Source of the DNA: a virus
Strand: one strand, 5' to 3'
Virus record (IMG/VR): IMGVR_UViG_3300035670_001422
Location: 1 to 20,950 of that record
Length of the DNA: 20,950 bases
The position numbers and the translations under genes were made by a program. This document shows, piece after piece, positions 15,157 through 19,545 of the stretch. Numbering within the stretch: the stretch's first letter is position 1; each line of letters begins with the position of its first letter. The notes beneath the pieces were generated by a model. It was not told the origin of the DNA. It saw nothing but the letters and a program-made list of their open reading frames with translations, and ran no database searches.

Positions 15157-15184
15157 TTAATCTGTAATCTCTCTGGTTTTTCAG

Positions 15185-15243
15185 TGTCAAAAAACTGACA
15201 TCTATCTGTCAATCTATTGGCACATAAAAAAAATGATTTGTCA
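15185..15243. promoter_or_regulatory. Phased TGTCA/TGACA operator-like motifs in the divergent control region
   Basis: TGTCA at 15185, TGACA at 15196 and TGTCA at 15207 are exactly 11 bases apart and form two overlapping inverted repeats with 6-base spacers. Another TGTCA lies at 15239, and TGACA recurs in the plus-strand -35 (15268). The three TGTCA copies also read TTGACA on the minus strand, so they could be -35 elements for the late operon, although no good -10 follows. The rest of 15157-15327 is AT-rich with no further feature seen. Confidence 0.5.
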
Positions 15244-15266
15244 AGGGATTTTTTTTCACTTTATGG

Positions 15267-15295
15267 TTGACAATCTTGCTTTTATTGCTTATATT
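15267..15295 (+). promoter_or_regulatory. Sigma70-type promoter for the plus-strand small-gene island
   Basis: A consensus -35 TTGACA (15267-15272), a 17-base spacer and TATATT (15290-15295, 5 of 6 matches) lie 32 bases before the first small ORF, followed by AGGGAGGA as ribosome site. It is the best promoter in the window and needs no phage factor, so early or constitutive transcription is likely. The minus-strand late operon starts 110 bases upstream of it. Confidence 0.82.
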
Positions 15296-15327
15296 GTATC
15301 TAACAAATTGAGAGGGAGGATTTAGAA

Positions 15328-15453
15328 ATGACAACTTTTTTTCAGTATCTTGATTGGGGATTTGGAAACAAAGATTCCGCATTTTCCCGGGATATGTGGA
15401 GGTTGGTTGGAAGTGATGATGGGTTTGAGTATATTTGCGAATTGTTGCAATAA
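15328..15453 (+). CDS. Unknown 41-residue protein, first gene of plus-strand island
   Basis: ATG with a near-perfect ribosome site (AGGGAGGA, 7 bases upstream) behind a strong promoter. It encodes 41 residues that are acidic and aromatic: FFQYLDWGFGN, SRDMWRLVGSDD, FEYICELLQ. There is no signal peptide or membrane segment; the C-terminal helix is amphipathic. The family is not recognised. The small size, net negative charge and early-type promoter resemble the general profile of phage host-takeover or anti-defence proteins, but that is only a profile match. The gene is the first of three co-directional small ORFs ending at a terminator, and opposite in direction to all other genes here. Its AT-rich codons contrast with the GC-richer second ORF. 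Confidence 0.68.
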   Translation: MTTFFQYLDWGFGNKDSAFSRDMWRLVGSDDGFEYICELLQ

Positions 15454-15462
15454 ATATTATGA

Positions 15463-15478
15463 GGGCCATGGATGGCCC
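15463..15478 (+). promoter_or_regulatory. Palindromic hairpin before the second island gene
   Basis: GGGCCAT and ATGGCCC are separated by two bases; as RNA this gives a 6-bp GC-rich stem with loop UGGA. It sits 10 bases after the first ORF's stop and directly before the TTGGAGG ribosome site (15481-15487) of the second ORF. No T-run follows, so it looks like an mRNA-structure or protein-binding site rather than a terminator. Confidence 0.5.
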
Positions 15479-15492
15479 CATTGGAGGAAAAA

Positions 15493-15696
15493 ATGAGCAA
15501 GCGTTATTTTTACACTGTAATCGATGATGGCAAATGCCTCACGGTCCACCGTTCTCTTAGTCGGGCGGATCGTGAGGCGATGGTGGCCGGCAACTCCCCT
15601 TGGGGGAGGCCGGTGGCGTCTAATAGCAGCCTGGTTCGGTCGGCCAGGCGGATCGCAGATGCCGGTCAAGGTTGGCCGGTGGAGATAAGGAGATAG
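15493..15696 (+). CDS. Unknown 67-residue basic protein, second gene of plus-strand island
   Basis: Start set at ATG 15493, where GGAGG lies 5 bases upstream. An in-frame ATG at 15472 sits inside the preceding hairpin and lacks a ribosome site. The 67-residue product begins with strands (KRYFYTVIDDGKCLTVHRSL). It continues with a helix-turn (SRADREAMVAGNS) and a basic C-terminal helix (LVRSARRIADAGQGWPVEIR). It carries a net positive charge and a single Cys and has no transmembrane segment. The family is not recognised. It is noticeably richer in G+C than the first island gene, which suggests that the island's genes have separate histories. A DNA- or RNA-binding role would suit the charge, without other support. 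Confidence 0.7.
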   Translation: MSKRYFYTVIDDGKCLTVHRSLSRADREAMVAGNSPWGRPVASNSSLVRSARRIADAGQGWPVEIRR

Positions 15697-15699
15697 AAA

Positions 15700-15897
15700 A
15701 TGGAAACGATGAAAAGAATGAACTCTGGCGGCATGGTTTATGCCACCAATCCCAGCGGGTGGGGTCTTTTCGTGCGCAGGGAACACGATGGAGCCTATAC
15801 CCAAGTTTCGGCTAATTTGTATTTTCCTGATGAAAAAAGCTTTATCCGTCACCTCAAAAGGGCCGGGATCAAACCTGGGAGGCTTATCGGTTGGTAG
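15700..15897 (+). CDS. Unknown 65-residue protein, third gene of plus-strand island
   Basis: ATG at 15700 lies 3 bases after the previous stop with AAGGAG about 8 bases upstream; a second in-frame ATG at 15709 is an alternative. The product is 65 residues: a Gly/Met-rich beginning (KRMNSGGMVYATNPSGWGLF), strands (YTQVSANLYF), and a basic helix (KSFIRHLKRAGIKPGRLIGW). No signal peptide or membrane segment is seen, and it matches no family I know. The pattern 'VYATNPSGWGLFVRRE' suggests a small beta sheet. Its stop lies 17 bases before an intrinsic terminator that closes the island. Tight spacing with the second ORF indicates co-translation. Confidence 0.72.
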   Translation: METMKRMNSGGMVYATNPSGWGLFVRREHDGAYTQVSANLYFPDEKSFIRHLKRAGIKPGRLIGW

Positions 15898-15914
15898 TCT
15901 TCCGCCTCCACCCC

Positions 15915-15942
15915 CCCCGGCCCTCCCTGGCCGGGGTTTTTT
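15915..15942 (+). terminator. Intrinsic terminator closing the plus-strand island
   Basis: An 8-bp perfect GC stem (CCCCGGCC / GGCCGGGG) with a 6-base loop is followed by six T residues. It ends the island and lies just 11 bases from the convergent lipoprotein gene's stop. On the minus strand the stem is not followed by a T-run, so it mainly serves plus-strand transcription and would protect the convergent replication operon from antisense read-through. Confidence 0.92.
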
Positions 15943-15952
15943 GTTGGCATAA

Positions 15953-16249
15953 CTACCTAAGCCCCCACATATAGACGTTATAATTTTTGGGCTGAGTTTG
16001 AGCCTGGTATAATAACGAGGCTCCTATCAGCGCCGTCCCCACCTGCTGGCGTCTGGTTTCCTGGGCCTCCAGCATGGCCTCCTTGTGGGCAATCTCGTTA
16101 AATCTCTGCTGCCGGGCCATGGGGTCCGCGATCTGCTCCAGGTCGGCATACTGCCGGGCAATGTCTTGCTTGGCCTGGTGGTAGGGGGAAGCGACGCAGC
16201 CGGCCATGAGGACGGCGAAAATAATCGCCACAGCGGTCAAGGTTCTCAT
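15953..16249 (-). CDS. Small secreted lipoprotein
   Basis: 98 residues from ATG 16249, with GGGAG about 10 bases upstream. MRTLTAVAIIFAVLMAGC is a clear lipoprotein signal: Arg at 2, a hydrophobic core and lipobox LMAGC with the modified Cys at 18. The residue after Cys is Val, not Asp, so in a Gram-negative cell outer-membrane sorting is expected. The mature part is helical and Gln/Ala/Glu-rich (QDIARQYADLEQIADPMARQ, then HKEAMLEAQETRRQQ) and ends with a short hydrophobic stretch and MWGLR. It closes the replication operon, so it is likely an early product. Small phage lipoproteins of this kind can block receptors against superinfection (T5 Llp is the precedent). It lacks the Pro-rich form of an Rz1 spanin, and no Rz partner is seen. 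Confidence 0.8.
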   Translation of the reverse strand: MRTLTAVAIIFAVLMAGCVASPYHQAKQDIARQYADLEQIADPMARQQRFNEIAHKEAMLEAQETRRQQVGTALIGASLLYQAQTQPKNYNVYMWGLR

Positions 16250-16292
16250 TTTGTGGTTCTCCCTATGGATTGTATGGGTTTTGGGTTTTCGT

Positions 16293-16314
16293 GCCTCAGA
16301 AACGATTCTGAGGC
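16293..16314 (-). other. Perfect hairpin at the end of the Cys-containing small gene
   Basis: GCCTCAGAA and TTCTGAGGC form a 9-bp perfect stem with a 4-base loop, covering the stop codon of the 68-residue gene and about 45 bases ahead of the lipoprotein start. It is followed by ACGAAAACCC, not a T-run, so a classical terminator is unlikely. An RNA-processing or stability element separating two messages is more plausible. Confidence 0.55.
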
Positions 16315-16502
16315 TCCTTAGCCAAGTCTCCGGCAGTATACGGCTCCCATTCTCTCCTGCCATACGTCTCACACAGAAGCACGGTCGGCAGGTTGCAGGT
16401 TTTGGGCGGGTTGAAATATCGACACAGGCCGGGGTCAATTGGCCGGAAGGGATCGGGAAATAGGTCGACTTGACGTGACCGGAATTTATCACAGGTTTTC
16501 AT
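16296..16502 (-). CDS. Unknown small Cys-containing phage protein
   Basis: 68 residues from ATG 16502, with AGAGGA about 8 bases upstream and placed 13 bases after the SSB stop. There are four Cys residues (positions 4, 28, 38 and 45) spread through Pro/Arg-rich sequence: RQVDLFPDPFRPIDPGLCRY, then NPPKTCNLPTVLLCETYGRR. They could bind a metal ion, but spacing does not match a zinc finger I know. No membrane or signal segment is seen. Being directly downstream of SSB in the replication operon suggests a small accessory or regulatory role. A longer frame upstream to 16565 overlaps SSB and has no better start. The function is not recognised. Confidence 0.65.
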   Translation of the reverse strand: MKTCDKFRSRQVDLFPDPFRPIDPGLCRYFNPPKTCNLPTVLLCETYGRREWEPYTAGDLAKEPQNRF

Positions 16503-16515
16503 AACTTCTTTCCTC

Positions 16516-16890
16516 TCAGAACGGAAATTCCTCTTTTTCTTTTTCCGGCTGGCTGGGTGATTCACTTTTATCTTCTCTGAACCACTGGCATTTAACCATA
16601 AGGCCAGCCACGATTTCGGTAATATACGCCTTGGTCCCGTCTGTTTTCTCCCAGGTCCTGGTAGTCAATTCGCCGGTTACATAAACCAAATCACCTTTTT
16701 GGTAATGTGCGGCTTGTTTGGCCAACCATTCCCATGCAATGATTTTGTGCCAGGTAGTGGTTTCGGTTTCTCCCCGTTTTTTGGTAGTGGCGATTGACAG
16801 GCTGGCAACTGCTTTCCCGGATTTTGTGTATCTTATTTCCGGGTCTGCTCCCAGGTGGCCCATGATCTTGACTTCGTTCATACTTGGCAT
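16516..16890 (-). CDS. ssb: Single-stranded DNA-binding protein
   Basis: 124 residues with one OB fold: NEVKIMGHLGADPEIRYTKS (5-24), then VASLSIATTKK, WHKIIAWEWLAKQAAHYQKG and LVYVTGELTTRTWE. These are the standard SSB blocks, including the Trp/Phe stacking positions. The tail is short and acidic and ends EKEKEEFPF, the expected partner-binding tip (as in DDDIPF of E. coli). It coats single-stranded DNA during replication and recombination. ATG at 16890 has GGAG 7 bases upstream; a second ATG at 16881 overlaps the previous stop as ATGA and would give the more usual MNEVK start. The C-terminal linker is shorter than in host SSB (about 178 residues), as is common in phages. Confidence 0.95.
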   Translation of the reverse strand: MPSMNEVKIMGHLGADPEIRYTKSGKAVASLSIATTKKRGETETTTWHKIIAWEWLAKQAAHYQKGDLVYVTGELTTRTWEKTDGTKAYITEIVAGLMVKCQWFREDKSESPSQPEKEKEEFPF

Positions 16891-17792
16891 TGAGCGGCTC
16901 CAATCTGTTTTAGGATTGAATCGAATCTTTCGTTTTGCTCCATGGTCCCGTAGGGTTCTTTTTTGAACCTAAGATAGAATTGCCAGTCCTCATCGGTTAT
17001 GTTGGGGGGCTTGGCGGGTGAATGAGTTTTCCTGTTGCCTTTTTTGGGAATTATTTCATCTTCCCAACGCTTATTGTTGAGCCAGACCTCGGGGCCAGCT
17101 ATGAATTTTTTATCATCGGAAAAGTTGTCTCCGACCAGTTGTTTTTTAAGGGCAGCGATGATTTCCTCTTGCTGGTCTGGTGTGAATTTATATTTATCCC
17201 AGGATTTTTGGGCAGCGGCTCGGTTAACGTGTTTTGGGTAGAGGTCGTAAAATTCAGAAAATCGGCTATGATTTTGGGTTTTGATATTTTGGATTTTGGG
17301 CAGTGCTTTTATTTCTGTTTCTGTTTCTGTTTCTGTTTCGACATACCCTTTCGGTGGGTCTTTCAGTAACCCTTTCGGCATAGCTTCGGCAAAGGCTTTA
17401 CTAAAGCCTTCCATAAAGACTTTAACGCTTTGTAAATATTTATCTTTTAGGCTACACTCCGGCAACATTCCTTCTAACTTTACCCACGACTTTACTACAT
17501 TAGGGTTCTCAGGCATGTTGTATTTGATGAAGTTTGGGAAGCATAAAAAGTTTGCATTTTCGTCATACTGAATCATGCCTTTCGATAAGACTTCCAGAAA
17601 GGCTTCCCGAAAGGCTTTAATATCCCACTTCATGAACTCGGCCATACCAGAAATAGTAAACTTCATAGCTCCTACAGCAGTAAGGTCTGGGAAAGTGATA
17701 AGAGTAAACCATAAGAGCTTGGCCTTGTCTGACAATGACCTAAATTTTACATCATTATGAACCTTAACGTCTATTTTACGATAAAAGCTCAT
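16878..17792 (-). CDS. Phage replication initiator / helicase-loader-type protein
   Basis: 304 residues. The N-terminal half (1-95) looks like a winged helix: RKIDVKVHNDVKFRSLSDKA, then LLWFTLITF, then AFREAFLEVLSKGMIQYDEN and FPNFIKYN. This is the pattern of replisome-organiser proteins. Residues 120-150 contain 4-residue repeats (VKVF, MEGF, SKAF, AEAM), and 151-160 a Glu-Thr dipeptide repeat. The C-terminal half (178-247) has FSEFYDLYPKHVNRAAAQKS, a D-K rich helix, and FIAGPEVWLNNKRWEDEI, typical of phage replication proteins related to lambda O / DnaT-like loaders. It would recognise the origin and load the helicase. Start overlaps the RHH regulator's stop as ATGA; its own stop overlaps SSB. 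The DNA encoding the repeats may itself be the origin. Confidence 0.82.
   Translation of the reverse strand: MSFYRKIDVKVHNDVKFRSLSDKAKLLWFTLITFPDLTAVGAMKFTISGMAEFMKWDIKAFREAFLEVLSKGMIQYDENANFLCFPNFIKYNMPENPNVVKSWVKLEGMLPECSLKDKYLQSVKVFMEGFSKAFAEAMPKGLLKDPPKGYVETETETETEIKALPKIQNIKTQNHSRFSEFYDLYPKHVNRAAAQKSWDKYKFTPDQQEEIIAALKKQLVGDNFSDDKKFIAGPEVWLNNKRWEDEIIPKKGNRKTHSPAKPPNITDEDWQFYLRFKKEPYGTMEQNERFDSILKQIGAAQCQV
17312..17426. repeat. Iteron-like repeat block, candidate replication origin (cluster A)
   Basis: Three kinds of direct repeat crowd together inside the initiator gene: TTTCTG four times (17312-17335), CCCTTTCGG twice (17346 and 17370, 24 bases apart), and 12-bp units starting at 17379, 17391, 17403 and 17415 (AAAGGCTTTACT, AAAGCCTTCCAT, AAAGACTTTAAC, with a diverged first copy). 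An AT-rich stretch follows at 17421-17450 and could be the melting region. Intragenic origins with iterons are established for lambda O and for replisome organisers of several phages; here the role is inferred. Confidence 0.62.
17574..17621. repeat. Second set of 12-bp iteron-like units (cluster B)
   Basis: Units at 17574, 17586, 17598 and 17610 (a diverged first copy, then TAAGACTTCCAG, AAAGGCTTCCCG, AAAGGCTTTAAT) match the consensus of cluster A and start 195 bases from it. They encode residues 58-73 of the initiator, inside the winged-helix region, so protein constraint is an alternative explanation for the similarity. Confidence 0.5.
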
Positions 17793-18001
17793 TGGTCATT
17801 AACCTCAATTATTTGAAGTTTTTTGCCCGTTTTTACCTTTGGGATTGCCCCGTTATAGATAGCACTTAATATACAAGCCCTGATAAACTCAGCGGATGAC
17901 ATTCCTATTGATTCGGCAGCATCTTCAACAATCTCCTTAAAATGCGAAGTTACCCGAAACTGCATCCTTGCGTCTCTATCCAATATCCTTTTTTTTCTCA
18001 T
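17789..18001 (-). CDS. Ribbon-helix-helix (Arc/MetJ-type) transcriptional regulator
   Basis: 70 residues. ARMQFRVTSHFKEIVEDAAE (11-30) has the expected short beta strand (MQFRV) followed by helix A, the turn IGMSSAEFIRACILSAIY is the second helix of the fold, and the tail is basic (KVKTGKKLQ). RHH proteins dimerise and insert a two-stranded ribbon into the major groove. The ribosome site AAGGAGG lies 10 bases upstream. It has its own promoter in the 57-base gap after the helicase gene, and half-site-like repeats overlap the -10, so autoregulation of itself plus initiator, SSB and downstream genes is likely. A Cro-like timing role for replication genes is a reasonable inference. The stop overlaps the initiator start as ATGA. 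Confidence 0.85.
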   Translation of the reverse strand: MRKKRILDRDARMQFRVTSHFKEIVEDAAESIGMSSAEFIRACILSAIYNGAIPKVKTGKKLQIIEVNDQ

Positions 18002-18005
18002 TTCT

Positions 18006-18038
18006 TGTTAGCCTCCTTGTTATACTATAAAGCTAACA
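18006..18038. promoter_or_regulatory. Operator-like repeats at the RHH promoter
   Basis: TGTTAGC (18006-18012) and its inverse GCTAACA (18032-18038) flank the -10 and ribosome site, and CTTGTTA occurs twice 12 bases apart (18004 and 18016). Short direct or inverted repeats spaced about one helical turn are usual RHH operators, so the downstream regulator is the likely ligand. Confidence 0.55.
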
Positions 18039-18053
18039 CATATCGTCTGTCAA
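18024..18053 (-). promoter_or_regulatory. Internal promoter before the RHH regulator
   Basis: Minus-strand TTGACA (18053-18048) and TATAGT (18029-18024; TTATAG at 17-base spacing is the alternative) are 18 bases apart, just after the helicase stop and upstream of the AAGGAGG site. It would let RHH, initiator, SSB and lipoprotein be expressed apart from the recombination genes. Confidence 0.72.
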
Positions 18054-18058
18054 GCAAA

Positions 18059-19162
18059 TTAATCCAAAAACCTGCACCCCTGCACAAGCCGGTAATGAAA
18101 TTCCTTATCCTTGGGATTTACCCCAGGCTGAGCCCAATTCTTGCCCTTGAGAATTTTGCACACTCCGGGGTCGATCGACACATAGAGCCGGGCTTTCTCA
18201 AGGGTAAATTCCCCGCCCCTGGCATATTGGGAGTCTGACTTTTTCTGGATAGCCACCACCGCAATCCCGGTTTTCAGCCTATCGTAAATGGCCTTAATCT
18301 CTGCACCGATTGCGTAAAAATTATCGTAAATCTCTAAAAAATCTACGATATTGAGTGAATCAGGATCAATCATGGGAGCAAAATCAGAAGATCGGTCCCA
18401 AAACTCCACGGCCTTCCAGTCGGTCATGGGGTAGTTAAATAATTCCAGGCGTAGGCGCAGCTCCTCCGGTCCCATTTCGGATGATAAATATCTCACCCGG
18501 TGGGCCTGGCGATTATCGTAGGCCAGGTTGAGTAAAAAAGCAGTTTTTCCGGCATTGCTTGCCCCGGCCACTATCGCAATGTTTCGGGGGAACAGGTTGA
18601 CGTAATGGTGTAATCCCAATGGCCAAATAACTTTATACACATTGTCAGGATTTGCGTTTATGTAGTCAATTTTATTAGCGTTTACCAGTTCAATATTATT
18701 TGTAAGTTCTTTAAGTTTGGCCTCGTGTTCGACAATTATGCTGGATAAATTGACTTTCCCGGCAGCGGCCTTGATGGCTTCGCCTTCCAGCCTTTTGCAC
18801 TGATCGGCATATCCCCTGGCAAGGCTCGCTTCCTTAAGTCTTTTGGCGTAATAAACCGCCTGGGTAGACGTTCCCACATTGTCCTGCAATTCTACCAGAT
18901 AGCCAGGGCCACCACACAGATGCAATAATCCAGTCCGATGCAGATATTCGGCAACGCTTACCGCAGTAACCTCCAGTCTGTCATTAGATATTGCAGTAAT
19001 AGACTCAAATATTTTTGAGTGCGCCTCTTTAGAGAAATCGCTTGCGGATAGGAGGTGGGCAACAGAAAAAAAAACCTGGCCGTCAAGCAAAATTGATCCT
19101 AAAACTATCTGCTCTGCCAGGAGGTTTGACTCTGCCGGGTCGTGCTTCCCTATTGGTTTCAT
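18059..19162 (-). CDS. DnaB-N-domain / RecA-like ATPase, compact replicative helicase-type protein
   Basis: 367 residues. Residues 14-115 are a DnaB N-terminal helical domain (EQIVLGSILLDGQVFFSVAH, AHSKIFESI, YLHRTGLLHLCGGPGYLVEL). After a linker, a RecA-like core carries Walker A GASNAGKT (200-207), YLSSEMGPEELRLRLE (225-240, the SLEM motif of DnaB), a Walker B-like hydrophobic strand ending in Asp274, and AVVAIQKK (301-308), the position of the DnaB SQLNR motif. The total is about 100 residues shorter than DnaB (about 470), and the SQLNR and DYLQL motifs are altered. It probably unwinds DNA at the fork, loaded by the neighbouring initiator. A Sak4/RadA-like recombination ATPase is the main alternative. 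It starts as ATGA with the RusA stop. Confidence 0.82.
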   Translation of the reverse strand: MKPIGKHDPAESNLLAEQIVLGSILLDGQVFFSVAHLLSASDFSKEAHSKIFESITAISNDRLEVTAVSVAEYLHRTGLLHLCGGPGYLVELQDNVGTSTQAVYYAKRLKEASLARGYADQCKRLEGEAIKAAAGKVNLSSIIVEHEAKLKELTNNIELVNANKIDYINANPDNVYKVIWPLGLHHYVNLFPRNIAIVAGASNAGKTAFLLNLAYDNRQAHRVRYLSSEMGPEELRLRLELFNYPMTDWKAVEFWDRSSDFAPMIDPDSLNIVDFLEIYDNFYAIGAEIKAIYDRLKTGIAVVAIQKKSDSQYARGGEFTLEKARLYVSIDPGVCKILKGKNWAQPGVNPKDKEFHYRLVQGCRFLD

Positions 19163-19545
19163 TCGACAAATTCCGTTATCGTTATCTCTGCCCTTGGGTT
19201 TTCTTTATCCAGCCCCATGATCCTTGACCCGTCAACGCTGGCAACAAGATTATCATCCTCCAATATCCCGGCGTCTTGCAATAAATCAGATGTGCCGGCC
19301 AAGAGGTTGAGTAAATCCGGCCACCATCTTTTATCAGGGAGCCAATAAAGCACCTTGAGATTTACCGGATCCCTGATTTGAAGGTTTCCCCACTGCATAA
19401 GCCAGCCGGGCCGCTTGGCTGTTCCGATACAAAACTTTTGGTAAGCCCGGAAAGCCTTAGATGGCAAGATCAAACTCCGGCTTGCCACCATAACGGCGCT
19501 ATTCTTTTTCGGGACTGGCCGGCCGGGGATAGTTATTTCCAGCAT
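19159..19545 (-). CDS. RusA-like Holliday-junction resolvase (divergent active site)
   Basis: 128 residues, the usual RusA size. ITIPGRPVPKKNSAVMV (4-20) and WWPDLLNLLAGTSDLLQDAG (75-93) followed by ILEDDNLVASVDGSRI (94-109) are the conserved blocks. E. coli RusA needs Asp70, Asp72 and Asp91, with Lys76 also important. Aligned here, Asp77 and Asp98 are kept but Asp72 is Leu79 and Lys76 is Ala83. I recall phage relatives with a different residue at this Asp and a conserved DGSR...DK.NPR tail, present here (105-118), so this is probably an active subgroup. RusA resolves four-way junctions formed by recombination before packaging. The start shares TAATG with the preceding recombination gene. Confidence 0.85.
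   Translation of the reverse strand: MLEITIPGRPVPKKNSAVMVASRSLILPSKAFRAYQKFCIGTAKRPGWLMQWGNLQIRDPVNLKVLYWLPDKRWWPDLLNLLAGTSDLLQDAGILEDDNLVASVDGSRIMGLDKENPRAEITITEFVE

Noticed and set aside
15585-15613. GC-rich stem (CTCCCC/GGGGAG with outer CCGG pair) inside the second island gene, considered as a terminator
   Set aside because: No T-run follows, and it lies in the middle of a frame with good start signals; probably a by-product of GC-rich coding.
17312-17340. TTTCTG tandem repeat considered as a CRISPR-like or contingency-locus repeat
   Set aside because: Units are 6 bases without spacers, in frame (each adds Glu-Thr), so gain or loss would not shift the frame; it is treated as part of the origin candidate or a linker repeat.
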